DNA from: GCA-1730015 sp964550655
Lineage (GTDB): Bacteria; Pseudomonadota; Gammaproteobacteria; Granulosicoccales; Granulosicoccaceae
Assembly: GCA_964550655.1 (NCBI GenBank)
Contig: CAZKAQ010000009.1
Span: forward strand, 1-60,330
Length of the DNA stretch: 60,330 nucleotides
Direction: 5' to 3'
This document shows, piece by piece, positions 18,095 through 27,024 of this stretch. Under the pieces are notes generated by a model, which ran no database searches, was not told the origin of the DNA, and saw nothing but the letters and a program-made list of their open reading frames with translations. The translations under genes were made by a program, and so were the position numbers. Position 1 is the stretch's first letter. Each line of letters starts with the position of its first letter.

Positions 18095-19759
18095 TTACTT
18101 CAGCTTCTTGTAGCGGACCCGCTGCGGCTGGTTGTTGTCGGTGCCGGTTCTACGCTGATAATCCTCCTGATACTCGGTGTAATTGCCGGCAAAAAACTCC
18201 ACGTGAGACTCACCTTCATAGGCGAGTATGTGAGTCGCTATGCGATCCAGAAACCATCGATCGTGTGAGATGACGATTGCCGATCCGGGGAAATCCAGCA
18301 GCGCCTCTTCAAGCGCTCGCAAGGTTTCGACGTCGAGATCGTTGGATGGCTCATCCAGCAAGAGTACATTGGCGCCCTGCTTGAGTGTCCAGGCGAGTTG
18401 CAAGCGGCCGCGTTCACCGCCGGAAAGATCACCGACACGTTTCTGCTGATCAGCACCTTTAAAGTTAAAGCGACCAAGGTAGGCCCTGGAAGGCATTTCG
18501 AAATCACCGACGACCAGATTATCCAGCCCGCCCGAGATGAGTTCCCAGACAGTTTTATCTGCTTCAAGCTCGTCACGGCTTTGATCAACCCAGGCAATCT
18601 TGACAGTCTCACCGCGTTCTATGGAACCGGAATCGGGTTCTTCTGTACCCATGATCATACGCAGCAAGGTTGATTTACCGGCACCGTTGCCACCGACTAC
18701 GCCGACGATCGCACCCTGCGGTAAAGAGAAGCTGAGACTGTCTATTAAGAGTCGATCATCATAGCCCTTGCTGACATCCTTAAAATCCAGCACCTTGTCA
18801 CCCAGGCGCGGTCCCATGGGGATATAGATTTCATTTGTCTCGCTGCGCTTTTGAAATTCACGCGACTGCATTTCTTCAAAGCGGGCAAGACGTGCTTTTG
18901 ATTTAGACTGCCGCGCCTTGGCGCCTTTGCGCACCCATTCAAGCTCTGCCTTCATGGCTTTAGCGTGCGAAGACTCCTGTTTTTGCTCTTGTTCAAAGCG
19001 ATCAGCTTTGGCTTCAAGCCATCCGGAATAATTTCCTTCGAACGGAATACCACGGCCACGATCAAGCTCGAGAATCCAGCCGGCTACATTATCAAGAAAG
19101 TATCTGTCGTGGGTGATTGCGACGACGGTACCGTCAAAGTCGTGAAGGAAGCGTTCCAGCCAGCCGACAGACTCTGCATCAAGGTGGTTGGTTGGTTCGT
19201 CAAGCAGGAGCATGTCCGGCGCTGCAAGCAACAACCGACACAGCGCGACGCGACGTTTCTCACCACCGGAAAGATTACTGATTTTTGCATCCCATGACGG
19301 CAATCTAAGCGCATCTGCAGCGACTTCCAGTTGCCGCTCAAGATTATGACCATCACTTGCCTGCAGAATCGCTTCAAGCTTTGCCTGTTCGGCTGCCAGC
19401 GCATCGAAATCGGCATCCGGTTCTGCGTAGGCTGCGTATACTTCGTCGAGTCTGGCCTGTACGCCCTTTAAATCATCGACTGATTCTTCAACGACATCGC
19501 GAACGGTTTTATCGGGATCAAGTGCCGGTTCCTGTGGCAGGTAGCCCACTTTTATATCCGGCATGGGTCGTGCCTCACCATCGATCTCGGTATCAAGCCC
19601 TGCCATGATCTTGAGTAGCGTTGACTTACCCGCACCGTTCAACCCGAGCACACCAATTTTGGCTCCGGGGAAAAACGACAGCGAGATATCCTTGAGAATT
19701 TCGCGCTTGGGTGGAACAATCTTGCTCACCCGGTTCATTGTGTAGACGTATTGAGCCAT
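18095..19759 (-). CDS. ettA: Energy-dependent translational throttle protein EttA (ABC-F ATPase)
   Basis: The 554-residue protein has two ABC ATPase domains. Walker A motifs GLNGAGKST and GGNGAGKST, signatures LSGGE(K/R), and Walker B DEPTNHLD and DEPSNDLD are all present. The start MAQYVYTMNRVSK at 19757-19759 matches EttA and gives its usual length of about 555; an upstream in-frame GTG would add 13 unlikely residues. EttA binds the ribosomal E site and gates entry into elongation according to the ATP/ADP ratio. It is cytosolic and monocistronic, ending at a clear terminator. Confidence is high. Confidence 0.96.
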   Translation of the reverse strand: MAQYVYTMNRVSKIVPPKREILKDISLSFFPGAKIGVLGLNGAGKSTLLKIMAGLDTEIDGEARPMPDIKVGYLPQEPALDPDKTVRDVVEESVDDLKGVQARLDEVYAAYAEPDADFDALAAEQAKLEAILQASDGHNLERQLEVAADALRLPSWDAKISNLSGGEKRRVALCRLLLAAPDMLLLDEPTNHLDAESVGWLERFLHDFDGTVVAITHDRYFLDNVAGWILELDRGRGIPFEGNYSGWLEAKADRFEQEQKQESSHAKAMKAELEWVRKGAKARQSKSKARLARFEEMQSREFQKRSETNEIYIPMGPRLGDKVLDFKDVSKGYDDRLLIDSLSFSLPQGAIVGVVGGNGAGKSTLLRMIMGTEEPDSGSIERGETVKIAWVDQSRDELEADKTVWELISGGLDNLVVGDFEMPSRAYLGRFNFKGADQQKRVGDLSGGERGRLQLAWTLKQGANVLLLDEPSNDLDVETLRALEEALLDFPGSAIVISHDRWFLDRIATHILAYEGESHVEFFAGNYTEYQEDYQRRTGTDNNQPQRVRYKKLK

Positions 19760-19940
19760 AATAAGGATGTTTGCCGTTATTACAGGGTAAAGTACCACAG
19801 CAAACTTACACTGACCACGAGTCAGATTTTTCTTTGCGCGCCTTATGTATTCACATCCGAGACAACCCGCCGCATGCTGTCAGACAAAGATTCCTACACT
19901 TAACAGATAAAAATACTTACAAACCAACAGTCAGAGGACA

Positions 19941-22103
19941 ATGCGCGTGAAACAAGTTAAAGTCGGAAAACTAAATATTGCCGAACCTTTGTACCAGCTG
20001 GTCAGCGACAAAGTCTGTCCGGGCACAGACGTCACGCCAGAGCATTTCTTTACCGAGCTGGAAAAAATAATTGCCGACTTCACGCCAAGGATTAAAAAAC
20101 ACCTGGCAGCTCGCGATGCCATACAAGACAAAGTAGATCAGTGGCACAAAGACAACAAGGCATTTGACGCAGGCAAATACAAAGACTACCTGCAATCGAT
20201 AAACTACATCGAACCTCCTGTTGATACATTTAACATCACCACTGCCAATGTGGATCCTGAAATTGCCACTATTGCGGGCGCACAACTGGTAGTACCTCTG
20301 GACAATGCAAGGTTTGTATTAAACGCGGCGAATGCGCGCTGGGGCAGTCTCTACGATGCGCTCTATGGTACTGATGCGATTCCTGAAGACGGTGGTGCTG
20401 AACGTGCGGGTGGCTACAATCCGAAGCGCGGTGAAAAAGTTGTGGCTTACACTAAAAACTTTCTCGACACGCATTTCCCGTTGGCAGCAGGATCACACAA
20501 AGCAGCCACGGCTTATAAGGTAGACGGTAACACGCTTAAAGTGACAACCACCGATGGCGAAACCACACTGGCTGAACAAAGTCAGCTAAAGGGATACACC
20601 GGCGACAGCGCAAAGCCTGACAAAATTCTGCTATGCAAAAACAACCTGCATCTCGAAATGAATTTCGACGCATCACATCCGATAGGCAAGACTGATCCTG
20701 CTTCTTTATCAGATGTTCATCTGGAATCTGCTATCACCACCATTATGGATTGCGAAGACTCTGTCGCCTCTGTTGATGTTGAAGATAAGTGCCTTGTTTA
20801 CAGCAACTGGCTTGGCCTGATGCAGGGTAACCTTAAAAGCTCTTTTAAAAAGGGTGACAAGACCGTCGATCGGGTAATGGCAGAAGACCGCACTTATACC
20901 GCCACCGACGGCAGCACACTGACATTCCCCGGTCGCAGCGTATTGCTGGTGCGCAACGTCGGCAGTCAGTGTGAAATTGATGCAATCACCTATGACGGCA
21001 AAGCGGTACCGGAAACTTTGCTTGATGCCATGGTGACCTCACTTAGCGCCAAGCACGAGCTACTGGCCAACCACAATGGCTTCAGTAATTCGCGTACAGG
21101 CTCAGTCTATATTGTTAAGCCAAAGATGCATGGCTCTGAAGAAGTTGCACTCGCGGTTGAGCTGTTTGATCGCGTTGAACAAGCGCTGTCGCTTGAAAAG
21201 AACACCCTCAAGATGGGCATCATGGATGAAGAAAGACGCACAACCGTCAATCTTAAAAACTGCATTAACGCAGCGCGGGAAAGAGTGGTATTTATCAATA
21301 CAGGATTCCTCGACCGAACCGGTGATGACATTCACACCAGCATGGAAGCAGGAGCAATGTTACCCAAAGCAGAAATTAAAGAGGCCACCTGGTTGCAGGC
21401 CTATGAAAACAACAATGTAGATTGCGGCCTTGCCTGTGGCTTGCAGGGCAAAGCACAAATCGGTAAAGGTATGTGGGCCATACCAGATGAAATGGCAGCC
21501 ATGCTCAAAGCCAAAATTGCGCACCCGGAACAAGGTGGCAGCACGGCATGGGTACCCTCACCCACAGCAGCCACTTTGCATTCAACACACTACTTTCAAC
21601 TCAATGTGAAAGAGCGCCAGGACGAAATCAAATCCCGCACAGCAGCCAGTATTGATGACATCATTACTATTCCGCTGCTGGATAGAAATCTCTCGGACGA
21701 AGAGATCAGAAACGAACTGGATAACAACGTACAAGGTATTCTCGGTTATGTGGCCCGATGGGTCGGACAGGGAATCGGGTGTTCGAAGGTTCCGGATATA
21801 AACAATGTGGGCTTGATGGAAGACTGCGCAACACTTCGGATCTCAAGCCAGCATATCGCTAACTGGCTGCACCACGGAATACTCAGCGAAGAGGAAGTCA
21901 TTGAGTCAATGCAGCGTCTTGCCGTGACCGTTGATGAACAAAACAAACATGACAGTGCCTACAAACCGATGGCATCTGACTTTGATAACAGCGTCACTTT
22001 TCAGGCGTCTCTTGATCTGGCGTTAAAAGGCCGGGTTCAGCCTAACGGTTATACTGAATTCATTTTGTATGAACGCAGACAACAGGTTAAAAACAATTCC
22101 TGA
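19941..22103 (+). CDS. glcB: Malate synthase G
   Basis: The 720-residue length matches malate synthase G (about 723). Recognisable blocks include MDCEDSVASVD, GLMQGNLKSSFKKG, MGIMDEERRTTVNLK with the catalytic Arg context, and GFLDRTGDDIHTSMEAG. The enzyme condenses glyoxylate and acetyl-CoA to malate, in the glyoxylate shunt or glycolate use. Neither isocitrate lyase nor glcDEF is in the window, so the glyoxylate source is not visible. The ATG at 19941 follows a good AGAGGACA ribosome site. It is divergent from ettA and followed by a terminator-like hairpin. Confidence 0.96.
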   Translation: MRVKQVKVGKLNIAEPLYQLVSDKVCPGTDVTPEHFFTELEKIIADFTPRIKKHLAARDAIQDKVDQWHKDNKAFDAGKYKDYLQSINYIEPPVDTFNITTANVDPEIATIAGAQLVVPLDNARFVLNAANARWGSLYDALYGTDAIPEDGGAERAGGYNPKRGEKVVAYTKNFLDTHFPLAAGSHKAATAYKVDGNTLKVTTTDGETTLAEQSQLKGYTGDSAKPDKILLCKNNLHLEMNFDASHPIGKTDPASLSDVHLESAITTIMDCEDSVASVDVEDKCLVYSNWLGLMQGNLKSSFKKGDKTVDRVMAEDRTYTATDGSTLTFPGRSVLLVRNVGSQCEIDAITYDGKAVPETLLDAMVTSLSAKHELLANHNGFSNSRTGSVYIVKPKMHGSEEVALAVELFDRVEQALSLEKNTLKMGIMDEERRTTVNLKNCINAARERVVFINTGFLDRTGDDIHTSMEAGAMLPKAEIKEATWLQAYENNNVDCGLACGLQGKAQIGKGMWAIPDEMAAMLKAKIAHPEQGGSTAWVPSPTAATLHSTHYFQLNVKERQDEIKSRTAASIDDIITIPLLDRNLSDEEIRNELDNNVQGILGYVARWVGQGIGCSKVPDINNVGLMEDCATLRISSQHIANWLHHGILSEEEVIESMQRLAVTVDEQNKHDSAYKPMASDFDNSVTFQASLDLALKGRVQPNGYTEFILYERRQQVKNNS

Positions 22104-22120
22104 ATATTTACGAAGTATCC

Positions 22121-22155
22121 GGCGTTGATGTAGCCGCATCAGCGCCTGATTTTCA
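22121..22155 (+). terminator. Probable terminator downstream of glcB
   Basis: A 10-bp stem GGCGTTGATG / CATCAGCGCC (22121-22130 with 22137-22146, 6-base loop, one G-U pair) is followed by TGATTTTC. It starts 17 bases after the glcB stop. The T-run is short. Confidence 0.55.
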
Positions 22156-22323
22156 TTTAACGTGATGAATTCTGCAATTTCATGGCACGGATGCTGCGCC
22201 ACTCAAGCCTCCTGATAGGAGCTTTTGGCCGCCGCACCCTGGCCGGACAGATCTTGCCAAGCTGTTAATCGCTCACTATTGATAATCGGCCGATTTATGC
22301 CGGGAACAACGGGGGCACTTCAA

Positions 22324-23016
22324 ATGGCTTACGCCTATGACAGCACCGACTCACCCAAGCTAAGTTCAGTTTCGTCAGAATCGCAACACGATAGTGCGTC
22401 AAAAGCACGTAATCCTTATCGTTCGTTATTGTTACTTCGCTATATTCTACTCAACGTTATAGCATTTGCCTTGCTCGGAGTTGCCTGGTCACAAGGCTAC
22501 GTGCACAAGGTAGTCAATGCAGATCAAACCTATCTTTCAGTAGTTATCTTTTTTGTATTTATTATCGGCCTTGTGCTCTGTACACAAAAGCTGTTGCAGA
22601 CAAACCGCGAGATAGATGCACTTAAAACGCCCGAAGGTTTAAAGTCTACCGCGATATCACATCTGATGGTACAAGGTAAGCATGAGTCTGTTATCAGCGG
22701 CTCGATGCGGCTGCGCCTGTCACACAGAATCTCCGTCATCCGGCACCTCGGCAACACGCTGGTGTTACTCGGCCTGATTGGTACAGTCCTCGGATTTATC
22801 ATCGCGCTTTCAGGAGTTGATCCGGAAACAGCGTCTGATGTTAATTCAATCGCACCGATGGTATCGACCCTCATACAGGGTATGTCTACCGCGCTCTACA
22901 CAACATTGATTGGTTCTATTTTCAATGTCTGGCTGATGGCAAATTTTCAAATGCTATCGAGCGGCACTGTACAGCTGGTGAGTGATATCCAGGAGGCAGT
23001 AGAACGGAATGCGTGA
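22324..23016 (+). CDS. MotA/TolQ/ExbB-family proton channel protein
   Basis: The 230-residue membrane protein has four predicted spans, near residues 32-58, 70-92, 135-160 and 190-215. The third and fourth carry the family pattern LLGLIGTVLGFI and STALYTTLIGS, which line the ion path in MotA/ExbB/TolQ. The four-span layout is closer to MotA than to three-span ExbB. I chose the ATG at 22324 (MAYAYD), preceded by GGGGG about 11 bases upstream, over in-frame TTG and ATG codons at 22225 and 22297. The next gene overlaps it by eight bases. It is the first gene of an apparent three-gene operon; it probably uses proton-motive force to drive its partner. Confidence 0.85.
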   Translation: MAYAYDSTDSPKLSSVSSESQHDSASKARNPYRSLLLLRYILLNVIAFALLGVAWSQGYVHKVVNADQTYLSVVIFFVFIIGLVLCTQKLLQTNREIDALKTPEGLKSTAISHLMVQGKHESVISGSMRLRLSHRISVIRHLGNTLVLLGLIGTVLGFIIALSGVDPETASDVNSIAPMVSTLIQGMSTALYTTLIGSIFNVWLMANFQMLSSGTVQLVSDIQEAVERNA

Positions 23017-23611
23017 AGACGATCTGTTCGATGAAGACAGTTCAGCTACGCTGTTTCGTGATGTCATTATGCTTGCGCTGGCAGGCTTCGTAACACTCGT
23101 TATGTTGTTACTGCCGCACATTAATCCCAAAGCGGTTGCTGAAGATACATCGAAGTCTCCCGGAAACATGACAGTTGAGCTGCGCTGGCCGGATGAAATA
23201 AACGCTGATGTCGATCTTTGGGTCGAAGCACCCGGTGATGTTCCGGTAGGTTATTCCAACAAGGGCGGTGAGGTTTTCAATCTGCTGCGCGATGATCTTG
23301 GTGCCACCGCTGACCTCACGGGTCTCAACTATGAATTCACCTATAGCCGCGGCGTGCCGAAAGGCGAATACGCGGTAAACGTACACCTCTATCGTAATCC
23401 GACCGGTATATTCCCGGTCCCTGCAACCATTGTTGTCAGTCTTAAACGCCCGGGGCAGAAATCTGCAAAGCAGATTCTGGTCAGTAAGCATGAACTGAAG
23501 CACGTCGGAGAAGAATCAACGATATTCAGATTCAACCTTGATGAAAATGCCCGACTTGTGACCGGAAGCGTGCACAATTTGCCGAAAAAACTGCGAAACA
23601 AAAAATCATGA
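23009..23611 (+). CDS. ExbD-like single-span protein with YfaP/DUF2135-like periplasmic domain
   Basis: The 200-residue protein has an acidic cytosolic tail, then one membrane span (about 19-37) opening FRDVIMLALAGF. This resembles the ExbD/TolR start (F-x-D-V-x-L), so Asp18 may be the proton-carrying Asp. Outside the membrane there is no ExbD C-terminal domain and no OmpA-type peptidoglycan-binding domain. Instead a beta-rich domain (about 55-180) carries the WPDEINADVDLWVEAPG pattern, similar to DUF2135/YfaP-like sandwiches. It overlaps its neighbours by eight and four bases. The stator-partner role is inferred from the Asp, the topology and operon position. Confidence 0.72.
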   Translation: MREDDLFDEDSSATLFRDVIMLALAGFVTLVMLLLPHINPKAVAEDTSKSPGNMTVELRWPDEINADVDLWVEAPGDVPVGYSNKGGEVFNLLRDDLGATADLTGLNYEFTYSRGVPKGEYAVNVHLYRNPTGIFPVPATIVVSLKRPGQKSAKQILVSKHELKHVGEESTIFRFNLDENARLVTGSVHNLPKKLRNKKS

Positions 23612-24126
23612 TTGTAACCACCTATTGGTTTGTCATTGCAACAACACTGATAGCGGTACTCGCGTCAATTGCCATTTGGTCGCCACGATCGCTGGCGCCA
23701 AAAATAGCGTCATTAATCTGTGCCACAGCACTTTTACCAGTGGGTTACATCAGCTTGAATGACATTCTCAGTCGCCCGAAACCGGTGCAACTCGAGATGC
23801 TACATAAAGGTGTGGAACAGGTTCAGGTTTTAGGTTCGATGATGAGAGAAGGCGAGGCTATCTATGTCTGGCTGCAAATCCCTGATGTCGAGGAACCACG
23901 CTCTTATCAACTACCGTGGTCTGAAGAAACTGCCAAAGAGTTACACAAAGCCCAGCAGACAGCAGAGCAAACAGGTACTGAAGTTAGCATGAGAAAGCCG
24001 TTTGAAAAAACGGTAGATGATCTGGAGCCGGTATTTTACGCCGCCCCGCAGGAAGCACCTCCTGAAAAGGAAGCGGTTGAGGAAAACCCGATCCTGTTTA
24101 ACGCTTCCAACGACGACGAAAAATGA
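23608..24126 (+). CDS. Small membrane protein, third gene of the channel cassette
   Basis: The 172-residue protein starts with an ATG overlapping the previous stop (ATGA). It has two closely spaced hydrophobic spans (about 5-24 and 29-50), then a mostly hydrophilic domain with a short beta-like stretch (GEAIYVWLQIPDVEEPRSYQLPW near 90-112) and a Pro/Glu-rich acidic tail. No family is recognised. Tight coupling suggests that it belongs to the same complex. A possible terminator was not found after it. Confidence 0.72.
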   Translation: MIVTTYWFVIATTLIAVLASIAIWSPRSLAPKIASLICATALLPVGYISLNDILSRPKPVQLEMLHKGVEQVQVLGSMMREGEAIYVWLQIPDVEEPRSYQLPWSEETAKELHKAQQTAEQTGTEVSMRKPFEKTVDDLEPVFYAAPQEAPPEKEAVEENPILFNASNDDEK

Positions 24127-24474
24127 CCTGCGCAGTACCAGGTCACAGTTGACAATTTGTTTAACAATACACGTTCAGCATGCGCAAAAACCGATACACA
24201 CCCGTGTATTCAACAACATAGCGTACCTTCCAGGCCACATTACTCAATTCTCCTTCCTAACATAGGCTGAAGATGTGCATCTATATGCCGATCTAGCCTA
24301 GAGATGGAATAGACAGGCGTAAAGCCCGTCATGTTCATTCGACTTTCAGGTCGATCAATCTTGTGGCCACGAGTTTTACTCTGGCTTCGAACTCACACTG
24401 GTACAGATTTAGCTCTGACCAGTAATTATCTGGCCTTCAATGGTTTGGCCGGGATTCTCTGGAGATAGCTAGTT
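24127..24474. other. Long leader region upstream of the glycosidase gene, with several small stems
   Basis: About 350 bases without a gene. Successive inverted repeats are visible: TAGGCT/AGCCTA (24263-24268 with 24295-24300), GACAGGC-GTAAA-GCCCGTC (24312-24330, one mismatch), CGAC/GTCG (24340-24353) and the palindrome GTGGCCAC (24363-24370). They could be a structured 5' leader or may be chance. The GGCGTAAAGCC segment superficially recalls part of the GEMM c-di-GMP riboswitch, but the other conserved blocks are missing. A GGAGAT ribosome site lies just before the downstream ATG. Confidence 0.3.
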
Positions 24475-25647
24475 ATGCGCAAGCTCAGTGTTGCTTTATT
24501 TATTATGGCATTGACAATGTGCACCTCCGTGCACACAGCGGAACTGAAAGAACCATTCAGTTTCGGAATCAACTACGCGTGGAAGAATTATTCCGGCGAC
24601 TTCGGCGGCATAGGGCCATGGGCGAAGCAAGGTGTCGCATCGAACCCGGATGTATTTGAAGAAGAGCTCAACGACATGGCAGCCCACGGTGTGCAAGTCG
24701 TACGCTGGTGGGTCTGGCCGGAGTTCTGGACCGACGCGATTACCTTTGATGAAAACGGCTCACCAAACCCGCTCGCTCAAGATGCAATTGACGATGCTTT
24801 AAAAGCACTCGAACTCGTTGATGCGGCAGGCATGAGAGTCATGTTTTGCATCTTCTCGTTTGACGGCTTCCGCGAGACACGCGAGCGATTCGGCATCACC
24901 ATGACCGGTTATCATGACATTGTCGTGGATGACGACAAGCGTGCAGCACTGATGACAAACGTTGTGCGTCCTCTGATTTCAGCACTGGCTGACAGCCCGC
25001 ATGCATCTGCCCTGCACTCATGGGATGTTATCAACGAGCCCGAGTGGGCCATGACCGGTGCAAACAAGTACGGTGGCGACAAGTTTGAACCAAACCACGA
25101 TCTGCAGCCCGTCACACATGATCAGATGGAAGTTTTCGTTGGCGACACAATCAAAATCATGCGTGAAGAAACACCTGATGTTCCGGTCACCGTCGGCAAC
25201 GCTGCAGTAAAATGGCTTGACGCCTGGCAGGAGACCGATCTTGATTTCTATCAGCCACATATCTATGACTGGGTTAACAACTACTGGCCCTATACCAGTT
25301 CACCAACTCAGTTGGGGTATGGCGACAAGCCAATGATCATGGGTGAATACCCGGCTGAAGGTCTCCAGGTTGCAACCCAACCCACCATGCTGAACAGCTG
25401 GTTTAACAACGGCTACGCAGGCTCACTGGCATGGGACTATAGAATTACTCATGTGCCCACTGCTACTGAAGAAGAAAAAGATAAATATCGCAGGCAGTAC
25501 CTCACAGAATTGAGAGAATTTGCTGCTGCAAATAATATTGGCAGTCTTGACGATGCAGTACCGTTTAACCCGGGTGCACCAGCGGCAGCTAAACAATTGC
25601 CGCTGTCTCGACCTGACAGTCCCAGTATTCAGGAACTGGATAACTAA
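24475..25647 (+). CDS. Secreted glycoside hydrolase, GH5-like (cellulase/mannanase superfamily)
   Basis: The 390-residue protein has a signal peptide (LSVALFIMALTMCTSVHTA). It has a clan GH-A barrel pattern: HGVQVVRWWVWPEF near 71-84, the acid/base Glu in DVINEPEW (E188), HIYDW near 262, and the nucleophile Glu in IMGEYP (E291), followed by AGSLAWDY. Spacing of the two Glu fits GH5. It has no carbohydrate-binding module; a short C-terminal Pro/Ala-rich tail follows the catalytic domain. The expected location is the periplasm or outside the cell. The substrate (beta-glucan, mannan or other) is not resolved; no other polysaccharide gene is adjacent. The start is supported by GGAGAT upstream. 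Confidence 0.82.
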   Translation: MRKLSVALFIMALTMCTSVHTAELKEPFSFGINYAWKNYSGDFGGIGPWAKQGVASNPDVFEEELNDMAAHGVQVVRWWVWPEFWTDAITFDENGSPNPLAQDAIDDALKALELVDAAGMRVMFCIFSFDGFRETRERFGITMTGYHDIVVDDDKRAALMTNVVRPLISALADSPHASALHSWDVINEPEWAMTGANKYGGDKFEPNHDLQPVTHDQMEVFVGDTIKIMREETPDVPVTVGNAAVKWLDAWQETDLDFYQPHIYDWVNNYWPYTSSPTQLGYGDKPMIMGEYPAEGLQVATQPTMLNSWFNNGYAGSLAWDYRITHVPTATEEEKDKYRRQYLTELREFAAANNIGSLDDAVPFNPGAPAAAKQLPLSRPDSPSIQELDN

Positions 25648-25671
25648 AGCGCTGACTCGTCACGCCAATGC

Positions 25672-25699
25672 GTTGTAGCGGCTATTGTGCCGCTACAAC
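25672..25699. terminator. Hairpin between convergent genes
   Basis: A perfect 11-bp stem GTTGTAGCGGC / GCCGCTACAAC with a 6-base loop lies between the glycosidase gene and the leftward DUF445 gene, whose stop codon is inside the right arm. Neither strand has a following U-tract, so termination activity is uncertain. Confidence 0.4.
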
Positions 25700-26415
25700 A
25701 AAATGATGGACGAAATCAGTCCAATCAAACCACCAAACACTGCACCCCACACCACCAGCCAGCCAAGATGTTTTCGAATCATGCGCTGCATGATGTCCTT
25801 GACAAGTTCCGGTGTCATTTCATCGAGCCGGCCCTTTACAATACCGCCAATGCGCTCGCTGAAATCATCACTACTGGTGATACTTTGCAGCTGCTTTTGC
25901 AGATTCGATTGAAACGACGGTGAGCTCACCGCTTTTAATAAAAACTCATGCATACGGGCTTTGAACGGATCACGCATGGTATCGAGTGTTTTCTCGCCAC
26001 CGACCATAGCCAGCATCGGGCCGAGCGACGAGTCCATTACTACCGAGACCAACTGGTCATAGGCATCGTCCATATCAAGGTTATTGACGACAGGTTCTAT
26101 GTCTATCGCTTTGGTGTTTTCTGATTTACTAAAAAATCTTTCTATATTTTCCTTATTAAAGAGCTCACGGGTTACGAGTCTGTGAATACCCGATTTAAAT
26201 TCTTCAAAGTGAGTCGGAATGACACCGGAGCCATAGAGACCAGGGACTTTTTCAAACAGCATGTGTACTGCCAGCCAGTTTGTAACGGCACCGGAGAGCG
26301 CAAATAAACCGGTATAAAACACTACCGTGCCGAGGTTTCCCGGTAGCAACACTCCAACGACTACCAGAGCAATTGCCACAAGATTCGGCAGGATATTTTT
26401 ATCGAGTAAGTTCAT
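25693..26415 (-). CDS. DUF445-family membrane protein
   Basis: The 240-residue protein has two N-terminal spans (about 10-50) with the family hallmark TNWLAVHMLFEKVPGLYGSGVIP, a helical soluble middle (about 75-200), and a C-terminal span (about 218-238, LVVWGAVFGGLIGLI). DUF445 proteins are inner-membrane proteins of unknown function. The ATG at 26413-26415 is unambiguous. The DUF2058 gene lies upstream on the same strand, 64 bases away. Confidence 0.88.
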   Translation of the reverse strand: MNLLDKNILPNLVAIALVVVGVLLPGNLGTVVFYTGLFALSGAVTNWLAVHMLFEKVPGLYGSGVIPTHFEEFKSGIHRLVTRELFNKENIERFFSKSENTKAIDIEPVVNNLDMDDAYDQLVSVVMDSSLGPMLAMVGGEKTLDTMRDPFKARMHEFLLKAVSSPSFQSNLQKQLQSITSSDDFSERIGGIVKGRLDEMTPELVKDIMQRMIRKHLGWLVVWGAVFGGLIGLISSIILL

Positions 26416-26479
26416 TTTGAAACGTTTATCTGATTAACAATTTTGCAGCTGACCCTGGAAACCAAACCGATAATGGCAG

Positions 26480-27013
26480 CTACCACATCAGGTCATCGGG
26501 CACTTTAAACTCTGCATATTCGTCTTCAACCAGCTCATCATCAGAACCGGCATTACTCAGGAGCACAAAACTTTCATCACGCTCAGCGATTTTTTCTGCA
26601 GTTTTACGCGGCACTATTTTGTAGCTATCGGAGAGCTTTACAATTGCAAGTGCGCCGCTAACCAGCGCATCACGCTGCGGTTCGGTAACCCTGATTGTCT
26701 TGATTAAATTGTCTTCCGGGAAACTGAATTCTATGTCGCCACGGTCTGCAATGGCGTTGAGCTCAATCAGTTGAGCAATCTGCGCACGAATAGCAGCCTC
26801 TTTGGCTTTGCGGTTCTTCTCTTCATTGAGCGCGCGATCTTTAGCCAGTTTTTCTTCGTGTGACTTTTGTACTGCCTCGGATACTTCATCACCGACGTCT
26901 TTACCGGTACGCTTGAGTTTCTCTTTGGAGTTTTTGGCCTTCTTTGCGCGGACAGCCTGCTTTTTATTTGCAAGCCCCGCCTTCAGAAGCTGATCCTGAA
27001 GTGATTTACTCAA
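26480..27013 (-). CDS. DUF2058 (YaiL-like) nucleoprotein-type protein
   Basis: The 177-residue, highly charged protein has a Lys-rich N-terminus (SLQDQLLKAGLANKKQAVRAKK) and a helical middle, followed by a globular C-terminal half (IEFSFPEDNLIKTIRVTEPQ, YKIVPRKTAEKIAERDE), all typical of DUF2058. It starts with TTG at 27011-27013, eight bases after a strong AGGAGA ribosome site, with no in-frame ATG nearby. It is cytosolic. E. coli YaiL is a poorly characterised relative; an RNA-related role is only suspected from charge. Confidence 0.88.
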   Translation of the reverse strand: MSKSLQDQLLKAGLANKKQAVRAKKAKNSKEKLKRTGKDVGDEVSEAVQKSHEEKLAKDRALNEEKNRKAKEAAIRAQIAQLIELNAIADRGDIEFSFPEDNLIKTIRVTEPQRDALVSGALAIVKLSDSYKIVPRKTAEKIAERDESFVLLSNAGSDDELVEDEYAEFKVPDDLMW

Positions 27014-27024
27014 TGATCTGTCTC

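Noticed and set aside
19760..19798. GTG start 13 codons upstream of ettA
   Set aside because: The conserved EttA N-terminus begins at MAQYVYTM (19757-19759) and gives the expected length.
22225..22323. Earlier TTG start (22225) for the MotA/TolQ-like gene
   Set aside because: The extra 33 residues have no family match, and the ATG at 22324 has a GGGGG ribosome site at sensible spacing.
24312..24330. GEMM-type c-di-GMP riboswitch
   Set aside because: Only a GGCGTAAAGCC-like piece is present; the GGGCAAACC core and the downstream GNRA/receptor pairing are missing.
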